This document shows positions 13,253 through 26,300 of a DNA stretch of 64,000 nt, piece by piece. The notes below the pieces were generated by a model. That model was given only the letters and a program-made list of their open reading frames with translations. It had not been told where the DNA came from and ran no database searches. The first letter of the stretch is position 1. Each line of letters begins with the position of its first letter. This DNA comes from Limnoperna fortunei (taxonomy: Eukaryota; Mollusca; Bivalvia; Mytilida; Modiolidae), in contig OX104117.1 in NCBI GenBank assembly GCA_944474755.1, positions 76,484,926-76,548,925 on the forward strand. Direction: 5' to 3'. A program made the position numbers and the translations under genes.

Positions 13253-13920
13253 CCCCATTGACAAAATAGTACGTTTACTACCAAAATGGAAAATTGATGT
13301 TAATGGAACACTTTGTTTGTAAAACCACTGTGGTTTATAAAGGTTTAGCATGCTTAAGATGAGAATTAAGGCATGGAATATATTTAGATAATTTACAACT
13401 ACCCAATGATATATTTTTCAATGAAAAAGCTACCTATTCATATATTTTGGAGAGCTAAACATCCATATTACCCTATATATACCAAGTTACCCCCCCCCCC
13501 CCGTGAGTTTACATGGTGGACTGCACGGCATTTTATTCAATGTATTATACATGTATTTGAAAAAATTGCTCATATGTTCTGGTAAACTTATGCATTAAAA
13601 GATATCATTGGTTTTTAAACATTAAAATATAAGCCGCGGCTACGAGTAACAATAACGATTATTAGTATGTTTGCCACTATACAATTCAACAATAAACATA
13701 AGATCTATGCAAGCTATGATGCCACTATTAACAACCATTTATAGCAATTATGAGCTTCTTGCATGGTCGCAAGGCTTGTGGAGGAAGAAAGCCCAAAGTT
13801 CCAAGTCAGAAAATCTGTATAACCCTGGATAAAATCCTATTTTTATTTTGGTATTTATTTCAATCATGATTAGCTAAAAGGGAGAAAAGCGTGGTTCAAA
13901 ATACAGAAACCATTTTCTTT
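13253..13920. other. Gene-free stretch with poly-C tract
   Basis: No exon supported. A poly-C run lies at about 13489-13502. Confidence 0.4.
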
Positions 13921-14275
13921 AGATAACCCTCACAGCCTGTTAGAAAAATTATTTAATATTCTAGTAGAACCAGTCGTTTAATATAGTAGGTAGTTATGGG
14001 AGCTGTAAAATACTACAGATCGAGGCTCTGACCTATATGAATACATTGTGTTTACATATAAATTTGTTAAAATTCTGGGTGTCCATTATAAAACTGCTAA
14101 CATTGTCTGCTTTGCAGAAAGAAATATAACTCCTTTACATTTGAAGATTCAATCAATTATAATGAAATTTTTAATTCATATACTAAATTTCCCTAATTCT
14201 TTAATGTCTATAGTATATAACATTTGTAAAAATGTCAAAGATTGCAAGATTGTCGCATTTTGATGTGACATGTCA
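13921..14275 (+). pseudogene. Decayed LINE ORF2 C-terminal region
   Basis: Broken frames read NPHSLLEKLFNILVEPVV, then TDRGSDLYEYIVFTYKFVK, then KILGVHYKTANIVCFAERN, then TPLHLKIQSIIMKFLIHILN. The pattern (EPV followed by a Gly-rich tract, an aromatic FxKxxLGV, a short basic hinge, then PLxxxIxxxxxKFxxxxL) matches the region after the reverse transcriptase in LINE ORF2 proteins. It contains several stops and frame changes. The clade cannot be assigned. Confidence 0.5.
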
Positions 14276-14639
14276 ATAAATATCATGGATTTAGCCATTT
14301 GAATTTTAATATAAACAACATTGAATGTTACTTAAAAAAATATTGTTAAAAGAATAGGATACCAAAATAAACAAAACATGAACAGTGCCATAGAAGCAAT
14401 GTAATAAACTTTCTTTTTTTATAATATATATAACTGCGGCTTTTTTAGATGTATGTAGAAATGAATTGCAAACAAACCCTGAAAATTTTCAGATAGTTGA
14501 ATCCAAATAATTAAAACTTAGTTATTACCAACTGGTGAAATAATTTAAAAAAAGGTAAATTTGTCAGACACTAGTATACATGTCCTTCTTCAATACAAAA
14601 TGGCTGTAACCAAATCCTAGGTATTATAAGATACATGTT

Positions 14640-15478
14640 GTCTAAATCCCAGGTCTGTTTACAAGATCTCCTGGTCACTGTACACTATATTCTATGTTAG
14701 ATACATGTTGTCCATACCCTAGGTCTGTCTACCGGACACCCAGGTAGCTCTGCAGTATATCCTTTGTTAGCTATTCATATCCAGGTCATCCATACCCTAG
14801 GTCTGTCTACAGGATCCCGAGATCACCCTACAGGTTATTCTATGTTAGATACATGTTATCTGTATCCTAGGTCTGTCGCCAAGGTACCCAGGTCGCCCTA
14901 CAGGATTTTCTATGTTAGATACATGTTATCTGTATCCTATGTTTGTCTACATGATCCCCAGGTCACCCTACAGGATATCCTATGTTAGAAACATGTCTTC
15001 ACCCTAGGTCTGTCTACATGACACCCAGGTAACTCTGCAGGATATCCTTTGTTAGATACATGTTGTCCATACTTTAGGTCTGTCTACAGGATCCCCAGGT
15101 CACTCTACAGGATATTATATGTTAGATACATGTTATCTGTATCCTAGGTTTGTCTAAAAGATCCCAAGGTCACCCTACAGGACATCCTATGTTAGAAACA
15201 TGTTGTAAATACCCTAGGTCTGTCTACAAGATCCCCAGGTCACCCTACAGGACATCCTATGTTAGAAACATGTCTTTACCCTCGGTCTGTCTACATGACA
15301 TCCTGGTAACTCTGCAGGATATCCTTTGTAAGATACATGTTGTCTATATCCTAGGTCAGTCTACAGGATACCCAGGTCACCCTACAGGATATACTATGCT
15401 AGATACATGTTGTCCATACCCTAGGTCTGTCTACGTGATCCCTAGGTCACCCTACAGGATATTCTATGTTAGATACAT
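14640..15478 (+). repeat. ~70-bp minisatellite array (orientation 1)
   Basis: About a dozen tandem units built on CTAGGTCTGTCTACAGGATC, CCCAGGTCACCCTACAGGAT, ATCCTATGTTAGATACATGT and TGTCTATACC, roughly 70 bp each and 80-95% alike by eye. ORFs inside it are by-products of the repeat. The same unit occurs in reverse orientation at 19490-21797. Confidence 0.92.
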
Positions 15479-15661
15479 ATTTTGATGAAACTTTACATGA
15501 AGGGAGTACATCATATGTAGATGTGAAGAATTTTCATTGCACTTGAAGTGAAGCGGGGGGGGGGGTTATCCTTTTGTGAGCGTGCTCACAGTCCACACTT
15601 GTTTTATTTAATTACAGGGTATTCCATTTTTATACAGTTGTACTTCTAATTTATATTGTAG

Positions 15662-17146
15662 ATTAAAGATAATACTGAAAAACGCAAAAGGATAATGAGT
15701 GAAAGACTGCGGGACCTGATGACTGAAGATGTAAAAAAAGAATATCAAATTTACATCAGATTCCCAACTGTTGAGGATCACAAAGACAGTCATCAGCTAT
15801 GGGAGGTATAATTTTTTCACCTAGAATTTGCTTTTTACTACTAAAAAATACAATCTTTAAACACTACTCCTTATAATGGAATTAATTATATTCAAATATT
15901 AAACTTCATACAAAAATCTTACTATTTGTATAATCCCCAATTTTAAAATCGCTGCCAACTGTCTTTAACTGATTGCAATATTTCCATATTTTACCCACGG
16001 CACTACACCAATGTTCAAAGTTTCAAACAAATCTGCTCCACAAATAACTAAATAACAAGCATTAAACATATATTGAAATTTCAAATGGAGAAAATATTTA
16101 CAGTAATAAGGACATGCTTTGAACTATTTACTTTAATGAATACCATTTACTGCAAAACTTTAGCATACAAAGTGGATGGTAGAGGAAAATGATTCAGACT
16201 AAAATAATTATTTAGCTTAGATTACTAACAGTGTTTAGTAAATATTTGATTATATAAATAAAATTGACCTTTTACATTAAAAAGTCATTTAGGTGATGTT
16301 GGTTCAATGTAATCTTGACTGGAAAGGTGGATTTCCCAACTGATAACCTTAAGTTCAACTGTTCTTGAGCATTGAAATAAGTGGGCCTATTATTGAAAAC
16401 TTAATGAAACAGTGATTTATTTTTATGCCCCTGCAATGACATGGGAGGGGGTTAAGTTTTACTCATGTCCGTATGTCCGTACCCATTTCCGCCAATCTTT
16501 TCTCAGAAACTGTACACGAGAACAATTTGAAATTTGGCAGTGTGATTCAGTATCACAAGTTGTACGTCCTTAACGACTTTCAGACCTGTCAGACAACTAT
16601 TTCCTGTTTGGGACTTCGTTTGTACATATTTACGTCCATCCGTCAAGCTTTTCTCAGACCATACATGAGAACAATTTGAAATTTGGCAGGTTGGTTCAGT
16701 ATCACAAGTTGTACGTCCTTAGCAACTTTCAGACCTGTTTGACACTTACTTTCTGTTTGGGACTTCAATTAGCGGGGACATTTTTCGATTTGTTATGAAA
16801 CTTATTAAATTTTTATCACTTCGGGAAAATATTTAATTTATACTAGTAAAGATTAGCATAGATATAAATATGGGTCAATAGATCATGATTATATTTTCTG
16901 TTTTAGCTGATTGGCTTTATGAACCAAATAAATAAAGATGTTAAACATAAAATTGAAGAGCTGGTAGGGCATGGTGTATCCAGTGTTAGTGAAATGAGGA
17001 GGCATTTGAGGGTTTTTGTCATTGAGACATTGTTTCGAGACCAATCTCCCCCTCAGTCACTGATGTGGCTTACTATCCCACAGACACTACCTTGTGAAAA
17101 CATATTTAACTAGCTCAACTACGTTTAAGGTACATATATTTTATTT
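15662..17146 (+). pseudogene. CARF/ALS2CR8-like gene remnant (two exons)
   Basis: Exon 1 (15662-15805) follows TATATTGTAG, is open for 48 codons (including MSERLRDLMTEDVKKEYQIY) and ends GGGAG|GTATA. Exon 2 (from 16907, acceptor CTGTTTTAG) continues in the same phase with a DVKHKIEELVGHGVSSVSEM segment followed by RRHLRVFVIETLF. It then runs into YPTDTTL, a stop, KHI and LAQLR in a shifted frame, ending near 17146 at a possible donor. A basic helix ending in a xxVxSVxEMRRHLxxFVxxxLF pattern followed by FYPTDxxIxxHI is how I remember the CARF (ALS2CR8) DNA-binding-like domain, also seen in transposon-linked proteins. In-frame stops and a frame change after SPPQSLMW mean that it is broken. A third possible exon is the AG|ACGTCTAGGG to AGTAT|GTAAGT block at 18134-18219. 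Exon structure is visible; the family is a recollection. Confidence 0.5.
16497..16790. repeat. Two-copy ~150-bp direct repeat (dispersed molluscan type)
   Basis: TTTCTCAGA, GAGAACAATTTGAAATTTGG and CACAAGTTGTACGTCCTTA occur twice with a ~150-bp spacing, in the intron between the two CARF-like exons. The leader TGCCCCTGCAATGACATGGG resembles a common bivalve dispersed repeat. Confidence 0.75.
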
Positions 17147-17436
17147 ACTTCAAACATGTTGAAAATGAGTCCAATTCACATACACATGTATTGGAGATTT
17201 GACACAATGTTTCACTCTATCATATATAACAGCCCAGCTTGAAGGACAATAGAACCCTTAATTATCCCTGAGCCGAACAGAGTTGCTGAAGGGAGAAAAT
17301 GTATTGTTCCTTCTTTGTTATTTAGTTAATAAATAAGTTAGTGAGTATTAATTATTTAGTATGTAATGATTAAGTTAAAGTTATGGTTAATTCCATATCT
17401 CAGCAACTTTATATGATAGAATTGATGATAATTGGT

Positions 17437-17595
17437 CAGGGCCCGGTTTCATAAAACATCTCAAATTTGAGGATTTCCTCAACTCATCCTCAACTCAAAT
17501 ATTGACCAATCAGATTGCAGGAAAATTTGAGGAAAAACTCAATGATTTGAGGAAAATCTCAATTTGAGAAGTTTGTGAAACTAAGGCCAGGGCCC
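17437..17595. mobile_element. Short palindromic MITE
   Basis: Imperfect inverted arms GTTTCATAAAACATCTCAAA and its counterpart ending TTTGAGAAGTTTGTGAAAC enclose about 140 bp. The octamer CAGGGCCC occurs on both sides (17437-17444 and 17588-17595) and could be an 8-bp target-site duplication, as expected for hAT-type MITEs. The arms can also be drawn into the GGCC on each side, so the exact ends are uncertain. Confidence 0.6.
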
Positions 17596-19039
17596 TTTCA
17601 GAAGAGATAAAAAAGACATGAGGTTTTTTGGGGGGGAGGGCATTTTATTTAAGACTCACTACCCATAGAATTATTTTCCACAGCTGTAATTATAAAATAT
17701 GATACAACAGCACCCACCTATAGAAAAAAATATACACTGCCTTTAAAAACCACAGAGAATTTTTTATGGAATGGACCTCAGTGGCAGTGGGTAGATCTTA
17801 GACATTTTTCTGTTTGGGCAACTCCTCCTCAACCACTTGATTGATATTGATGAACCTTTACATAAAGAAAGGACACTATATAGTGATATGCGTGGAGGAA
17901 TATAAGTATTGCCCAACAAGGGTGATAATTTGATTTTGACTATTCATTGATTCAATATGTCAAGATACCTCATAATTCACCCTTTAAGACAAGATCTATT
18001 TACCTTTCAATTTACCTGTCGTTGGGTTTTTTCCTTTTTATTGTAAGAATTTTTATAAACAGGTAAATATTAGCATGATTTTTAAATATGATATACTTGT
18101 ATATTTTATTTTAATATTTATGCTTACTTTTCAGACGTCTAGGGAATACACATGGACACTATTTATCAGTAAAAGACAGTGTTAAAAACACAAAACTACT
18201 TGCCACCTTAGACAGTATGTAAGTGTTTGAACTACATATTATGTCACATTTGTCTCAGTTAACAGAAATAATACAAGTTGAAGTATTATAAATTACCAGA
18301 TTTTGTGAAAGGTGATATCGGTTCATTGATCTATATTTTTTTGTATATTTTCACTGCATGCAGCTTTGTGAATTTAAACAGACAGTTATAAAAACTGTTT
18401 TATTAATTGAGATATTTAAGTTCCATCCGTCACGAACACTTACTTGATATTTTGTCAGTTAAATATTATTTCTATCCTGATTTTTATTATTTTTTCAGAG
18501 TAATACATTATTAGTAAGGTAACTGGAGCTATTCATCTATTAACATGTCTAAAAAATATTGTTATTCCATTTATAATTGCTTTTTGTGAAATGGTCTGGT
18601 TTATTATGCTTAATTCTATTGTGTATCCGTTTAGTATTACTAAATATTAATAATTTATTTATGTCTTTGTAGGATGTCTCAGAATAATAATATTGGTGAG
18701 AAGTATTTCAAAGATGTGGTATTTGTGGAAGCTAAAATATTGATTGTTTCTAACATCAAAAAGATTAGTATTCGGGAAGCTGACAAACTTCTTTATCCAA
18801 AGAGAAATTGCACATTATGATTTTTATACTATTAACTTCATGTGTTTCCAAAGTTGATGGTACAAACATTTTTATATTTCAATAAAAATGTGTGAGTCCA
18901 ATAAAAAAAATTGTTTATGTTAGAAGGTTGGAAAATTAAGGTGTTAAGTATTTAAAAGACCTGATACATTTTGAAAGCAGTTTGTTTTTTACCTATCAAG
19001 AAATCAGAAATAAGATTTTTACATTAACATTTTATGTTA
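17596..19039. other. Gene-poor stretch
   Basis: Only the weak exon candidate at 18134-18219 (see the CARF-like entry) stands out. The rest is AT-rich with no supported gene. Confidence 0.35.
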
Positions 19040-19450
19040 CTATAGTAAGCTTTCTCAGATTCCAAAGAGTTACAAAGATTTTGTCAAAGGACACTGTAAT
19101 ATTGATGTAATTGTTAATTTTAGTCCTGCTGACCCATTTTGGGAACAAATACTGCAGAACAAGAAACCAAAATTTGTATATTTTCAACTCATTAATGATC
19201 TATTTTGTCAACCAAAAGAAAAAAAATTTAATGCGAAGATTTGTTACAATTAGAAATTGATGACTGGCACACATATTTCTTGTTGATATAAAAATGTACA
19301 GAGTTTAATCCGAGGAATTTTCAGTACAAACTGTTGCATCGTATTATTCCAAGCGATTCATTTTAATTCAAGGTTACGTTGAAACCAACTAACTTGTGTT
19401 CTTTTTGTAACCATACAACAGTTATTTTATGACGTTATATCACAATCAAT
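19040..19450 (+). pseudogene. Decayed LINE ORF2 C-terminus with zf-RVT-like finger
   Basis: Reads PKSYKDFVKGHC, then PFWEQILQNKKPKFVYFQLI, then a stop-broken WHTYFLLI block, then KCTEFNPRNFQYKLLHRIIP, and after a frame change LCSFCNHTTV. The string KxxxxxxxxFQYKLLHRIIPxxxFL followed by CxFC is the characteristic tail of many LINE ORF2 proteins (zf-RVT region). At least three stops or frame changes show it is dead. It lies immediately left of the inverted minisatellite. Confidence 0.72.
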
Positions 19451-19489
19451 TTTGGTTTGATAGACCGACATCTATCTAATATACGGGAA

Positions 19490-21797
19490 TAGACAACAAA
19501 GGATATCCCGCAGAGTGACCTGGAGATCCTGTAGACAGACCTAGGGTATAATCAACATGTATCTGACATAGGTCAACATGTATCTGACATATGATATCCT
19601 GCAGAGTGACCTGGGGATCCTGTAGACAGACCTAGGGTATAGACAACATGTATCTAACAAAGGATATCCTGCAGAGTGACCTGGGGATCCTGTAGACAGA
19701 CCTAGGGTACAGACATGTATCTAACATAGGATATTCTGCAGAGTGACCTGGGGATCCTGTAGACAAACCTAGGGTATAGACATGTATCAAACATAGGGTA
19801 TCCTGCAGAGTGACCTGGAGATCCTGTAGACAGACCTAGGGTATAGACATGTATCTAACATAGGATATCCCGCAGAGTGACCTGGAGATCCTGTAGACAG
19901 ACCTAGGGTATAGACAACATGTATCTAACAAAGGATATCCTGCAGAGTGACCTGGGGATCCTGTAGACAGACCTAGGGTATAGACATGTATCTAACATAG
20001 GATATCCTGCAGAGTGGCCTGGGGACCCTGTAGACAGACCTAGGGTATAGACATGTATCTAACATAGGATATCCTGCAGGGTGACCTGGGGATATCTAAC
20101 AAAGGATATCCTGCAGAGTGACCTGGGGATCCTGTAGAGTATATACATGTACCTAGCATAGAATAATATCCTGTAGGGTGACCTGGTGATCCTGTATACA
20201 AACCTTGGTTATAGACCGACATCTATCTAATATAGACGGGTATAGACAACATGTATCTAACATAGGATATTCTGTAGAGTGATCTGGGGACCCTGGAGAC
20301 AGACCTAGGGCATAGACAACATGTATCTAACATAGGATATCCCATATCCTGCAGGGTGCCCTAGGGAATAGGTAACATGTATCAACATATGATATCCTGT
20401 AGACAGACCTAGGGTATAGACGACATATATCTAACAAAGGATATCCTGCAGAGCTACCTGGGGATCCTGTAGAGAGACCTATGGTATAGACAACATGTAT
20501 CTAACACAGGTTATCCTGCAGGGTGACCTAGGGATCCTGTAAACAGACCTAGGGCATAGACAACATGTATCTAACATATAGTATCCTGTAGGGTGACCTA
20601 GAGATCCTGTAGACAGACCTAAGGTATAGGCAACATGTATCTTACATAGGTTATCCCGCAGGGTGACCTAGGGATCCTGTAAACAGACCAAGGGCATAGA
20701 CAACATGTATCTAACATAGTATATCCTGTAGAGTGACCTGGAAATCCTGTAGCGAACCTAGGGTATAGACAACATGTATCTAACATAGGATATCCTGAAG
20801 AGTTACCTGGGGATCCTGAAGAGAGACCTGTGGTATAGACAACAGGATATCCTATAAACTGACCTGGGGATCTTGTAGACAGACCTATGGTATAGACAAC
20901 AGGAATCCAACAGGATATCCTGTAAACTGACATGGGGATCTTGTAGACAGACCTAGGGTATAAACAACATGTATGTAACATAGAATAGCCTGTAGGGTAA
21001 CCTGGGGATCTCTTGTAGACAAACCTAGGATACCGATAACATGTATCTAACATAGGATATCCAGTAGGGTGATCTGGGGATCCTAGAGACAGACCTAGGG
21101 TATAGACAACATGTATCTAACATAGGATATCCTGCAGGGTGACCTAGGGATTCTGTAGACAGACCTAGGGTATAGACGACATATATCTAACAAAGGATAT
21201 CCTGCAGAGTTACCTGGGGATCCTGTAGACAGATCTAAGGTAAGGACAACATTTATCTAACATAGAATATCCTGTAGGGCAACCTGGGGATCCTGGAGAC
21301 AGGCCTAGGGTATGGATGACATGTATCTAGCATAGGATATCCTGCGGAGTGACCTGGGGATCCTGTAGACAGACCTAGGGCATTGACAACATGTATCTAC
21401 ATGTAACAAAGGATATCACGTAGAGTGACCTGGGGATCCTGTAGACAGACCTAAGTTATAGGTAACATGTATCTAACATGATCATGTACAGTAACCTGGA
21501 GATTCTGTTGACAGTCCTAAGGTATAGACAAAATATATCTAACAAAGGATATCCTGAAGGGTGACCTAGGGTATCGGTAACATGTATCAAACATATGATA
21601 TCCTGTAGGGTGACCTGGGGATCCTGTAGACATACTATGGACGACATATATCTAACAAAGAATATCCTGCAGAGTAACCTGGGGATCCTGTAGAGAGATC
21701 TATGGTATAGACGACAGGAATCTAGCAGGATATCCTGTAAACTGACCTGGGGATCTTGTAGAAAGACCTAGGGTATAGACAACATGTATCTAACATA
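19490..21797 (-). repeat. ~70-bp minisatellite array (orientation 2)
   Basis: About 33 units of the same minisatellite as at 14640-15478, now reverse-complemented (GATCCTGTAGACAGACCTAG, GGTATAGACAACATGTATCT, AACATAGGATATCCTGCAG). Several units are truncated. Divergence is similar to the left array. ORFs within it are by-products of the repeat. Confidence 0.93.
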
Positions 21798-22240
21798 GGT
21801 GCCCCGTGCGGGATCCGGGTGGCCAAAAGAATAGACCGCAATCGCGCTAGCTTGTCGTAAAAGGCGACTAAATCGCGCCAAGTACCCTGACCGGCGTGTC
21901 AGGTCGGTTTGCCTAAAGACCGACTGGGATGTGTGCCCCAGGTGGTTGAATGTGGTACCCCTGGCAAGCTGGGGGTTGTCAGGCCATAATACGGAAAACC
22001 TGACTGCAAACCATATTAGTGCACCGTGTTGGGAAAAATGCCACGTTCCTCGCACGTTAAAGAACGCTGCTGTAGTATTCGCTATGAGTAGGGATTTCGA
22101 TCCCGCTACAGGAGGCTGAATTGCCGGAAGAATGCCTGGTATGAAAAGTAAAGTTCGAACTTTCAACTTTGAACTATAATTTCTCAAAGACCTTACAACC
22201 CGGTCAAAATGTGAATAGAGCCTCGTGTTTCCCTTAGCAT
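21798..22240. repeat. Dispersed repeat, unclassified
   Basis: GC-richer than its surroundings, with an abrupt left border against the minisatellite. Contains CTTGTCGTAAAAGGCGACTA, then GCACGTTAAAGAACGC, GGATTTCGATCCCGCTACAG and AAGTTCGAACTTTCAACTTT. These look like pieces of a widespread molluscan retroelement tail or SINE. I cannot place it in a named family. Confidence 0.4.
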
Positions 22241-22284
22241 TAGCTAAAAAATGATATATAACTAAATTGATCAACGACAAAGTA

Positions 22285-23383
22285 TAGAAAAATTGACCGG
22301 AAACGTTTACTTAAAAATATTGTTAAAATATGCACTATTTTTGTATGCCCAACACACCGCGCTTTTTTATATGTTCGATCTCTTCTTATTATCTTTTAAT
22401 GGGAGTCCCTAATCTGACGAAGGATGGAAAACCGAAAGGGTGGAAAACCGGAAGGGTCGAAAAACCGGAAGGGTTTTTTGGTATATTTTTGACTATAACT
22501 TGTGAACGAATTAACATATCGATGTAATTTAAACGGATTCTGAAAGATAATAACAATTTCTACGCAATGAATATACAATGATTTTAATTATATCCATTTA
22601 AATTATTTAAAACTTGACCGGAATTGTTTTTTCTCCACTAAAATTAAACACGATTTTTCAACTTTGGTACTAAATTGTGTTTCATTTATCAAACCTGATC
22701 AAAATTGGTTAATACATTCCTCTAGTAAAATTTATTACCAATTCAGTGATATATAATTAAATTTTATTTATAAAGAGGAAAGTTGTCAAAAGTTGACCGG
22801 AAGGGTCTTTCGTTGGAGTATTAAGTACAGTAAAATTTCTTCTTTGGACTGAATTGTAAAAACATGCAAAACTCCGGTCAAAATCGGTTAACATATTACT
22901 CTAGATAAGTAAATTTTATATCAAATCTATTGATATATAACTTAATATTATTCATAAATGGCAAAGTTGTCAAACAGTTGACCGGAAGGGTGGTCCGCGT
23001 TGGAGTACTATGTTCATTAAAATTTCAAATTTGTACTCAATTTGTAAAATCATGCACAACTCCGGTCAGTATTGTTTAAAATATTCCTCTAGCAAATTTT
23101 ATAGACAATCTATTGATATATAACTTAATTTTATTTGTAAAAGAAAAAGTTGTCAAAAGTTGACCGGAATATTGGGCTGTGGGAGTATTATGCACAGCAA
23201 AATTTCAACCTTGGACTTAATGTTTAAAAATTAACAAACAAAACTGTCAACGTTGGTTAATATATTCCTCTAGTAAATTTAATAGCAATTAAAGTAATAT
23301 ATAACTATCATATATATTTTGTTTTGTTTGGATTATTTCACGATCGATAGAGCACGCTTCATATATCTTTTTTTGCATTCGTA
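22285..23383. repeat. ~182-bp satellite
   Basis: The anchor TTGACCGGAA recurs at about 22613, 22795, 22978 and 23160, giving a 182-183-bp period. Each unit carries AAAATTTC, ACTCCGGTCA-like, ATTCCTCTAG and TTGATATATAACTTAAT blocks. The last unit and its 3' extension were later copied twice as the spacer of the 68-bp array. Confidence 0.85.
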
Positions 23384-26300
23384 TCTCACCGGTTACAATA
23401 AGGTGCGATATTCAACTGATAATGCATCAACTTATAATGACCAAACTTGTATCTCACCGGTTACAATCAGGTGCGATATTCAACTGATACTGCACCAACT
23501 TATAATGACCAAACTTGTATCTCACTGGTTACAATGAGGTGCGATATTCAACTGCTAACGCATCAACTTATAATAACCAAACTTGTATCTCACCGGTTAC
23601 AATCAGGTGCGAAATTCAACTGATACTGCACCAACTTATAATGACCAAACTTGTATCTCACCTGTTACAATGAGGTGCGATATTCAACAGCTAACGTATC
23701 AACTTATAATAACCAAACTTGTATCTCACCGGTTACAATGAGGTGCGATATTCAACTGCTAACGCATCAACTTATACTGACCAAACTTGTATCTCACCGG
23801 TTACAATGAGGTGCAATATTCAACTGATACTGCACCAACTTATAATGACCAAACTTGTATCTCACCTGTTACAATGAGGTGCGATATTCAACTGCTAACG
23901 TATCAACTTATAATAACCAAACTTGTATCTCACCGGTTACAATGAGGTGCGATATTCAACTGATAATGCACCAACGTATAATGACCAAACTTGTATCTCA
24001 CCGGTTACAATGAGGTGCGATATTCAACTGATACTGCACCAACTTATAATGACCAAACTTGCATCTCACCGGTTACAATGAGGTGCAATATTCAACTGCT
24101 AACGCATCAACTTATCCTGACCAAACTTGTATCTCACCGGTTACAATGAGGTGCGATATTCAACTGCTAACGCATCAACTTATAATAACCATTTGTACTC
24201 AATTTGTAAAAACATGCACAACTCCGGTCAGTATTGTTTAAAATATTCCTCTAGCAAATTTTATAGACAATCTATTGATATATAACTTAATTTTATTTGT
24301 AAAAGAAAAAGTTGTCAAAAGTTGACCGGAATATTGGGCTGTGGGAGTATTATGCACAGCAAAATTTCAACCTTGGACTTAATGTTTAAAAATTAACAAA
24401 CAAAACTGTCAACGTTGGTTAATATATTCCTCTAGTAAATTTAATAGCAATTAAAGTAATATATAACTATCATATATATTTTGTTTTGTTTGGATTATTT
24501 CACGATCGATAGAGCACGCTTCATATATCTTTTTTTGCATTCGTATCTCACCGGTTACAATAAGGTGCGATATTCAACTGATAATGCATCAACTTATAAT
24601 GACCAAACTTGTATCTCACCGGTTACAATCAGGTGCGATATTCAACTGATACTGCACCAACTTATAATGACCAAACTTGTATCTCACTGGTTACAATGAG
24701 GTGCGATATTCAACTGCTAACGCATCAACTTATAATAACCAAACTTGTATCTCACCGGTTACAATCAGGTGCGAAATTCAACTGATACTGCACCAACTTA
24801 TAATGACCAAACTTGTATCTCACCTGTTACAATGAGATGCGATATTCAACAGCTAACGTATCAACTTATAATAACCAAACTTGTATCTCACCGGTTACAA
24901 TGAGGTGCGATATTCAACTGCTAACGCATCAACTTATACTGACCAAACTTGTATCTCACCGGTTACAATGAGGTGCGATATTCAACTGATACTGCACCAA
25001 CTTATAATGACCAAACTTGTATCTCACCTGTTACAATGAGGTGCGATATTCAACTGCTAACGTATCAACTTATAATAACCAATCTTGTATCTCACCGGTT
25101 ACAATGAGGTGCGATATTCAACTGATACTGCACCAACTTATAATGACCAAACTTGTATCTCACCTGTTACAATGAGGTGCGAAATTCAACTGCTAACGTA
25201 TCAACTTATAATAACCAAACTTGTATCTCACCGGTTACTATGAGGTGCGATATTCAACTGATACTGCACCAACATATAATGACCAAACTTGTATCGCACC
25301 TGTTACAATGAGGTGCGATATTCAACTGCTAACGTATCAACTTATAATAACCAAACTTGTATCTCACCTGTTACAATGAGGTGCGATATTCAACTGATAA
25401 TGCACCAACGTATAATGACCAAACTTGTATCTCACCGGTTACAATGAGGTGCGATATTCAACTGCTAACGCATCAACTTATAATAACCATTTGTACTCAA
25501 TTTGTAAAAACATGCACAACTCCGGTCAGTATTGTTTAAAATATTCCTCTAGCAAATTTTATAGACAATCTATTGATATATAACTTAATTTTATTTGTAA
25601 AAGAAAAAGTTGTCAAAAGTTGACCGGAATATTGGGCTGTGGGAGTATTATGCACAGCAAAATTTCAACCTTGGACTTAATGTTTAAAAATTAACAAACA
25701 AAACTGTCAACGTTGGTTAATATATTCCTCTAGTAAATTTAATAGCAATTAAAGTAATATATAACTATCATATATATTTTGTTTTGTTTGGATTATTTCA
25801 CGATCGATAGAGCACGCTTCATATATCTTTTTTTGCATTCGTATCTCACCGGTTACAATAAGGTGCGATATTCAACTGATAATGCATCAACTTATAATGA
25901 CCAAACTTGTATCTCACCGGTTACAATCAGGTGCGATATTCAACTGATACTGCACCAACTTATAATGACCAAACTTGTATCTCACTGGTTACAATGAGGT
26001 GCGATATTCAACTGCTAACGCATCAACTTATAATAACCAAACTTGTATCTCACCGGTTACAATCAGGTGCGAAATTCAACTGATACTGCACCAACTTATA
26101 ATGACCAAACTTGTATCTCACCTGTTACAATGAGATGCGATATTCAACAGCTAACGTATCAACTTATAATAACCAAACTTGTATCTCACCGGTTACAATG
26201 AGGTGCGATATTCAACTGCTAACGCATCAACTTATACTGACCAAACTTGTATCTCACCGGTTACAATGAGGTGCGATATTCAACTGATACTGCACCAACT

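Noticed and set aside
14764..21647. ORFs inside the 70-bp minisatellite arrays (GHPTGY, RSVYKIP-type repeats)
   Set aside because: Open only because the repeat lacks stops in some frames. They are interrupted irregularly and have no splice or start context.
22285..23383. The repeated TTGACCGGAA words as transposon ends
   Set aside because: They recur every 182 bp, so they are satellite landmarks, not termini.
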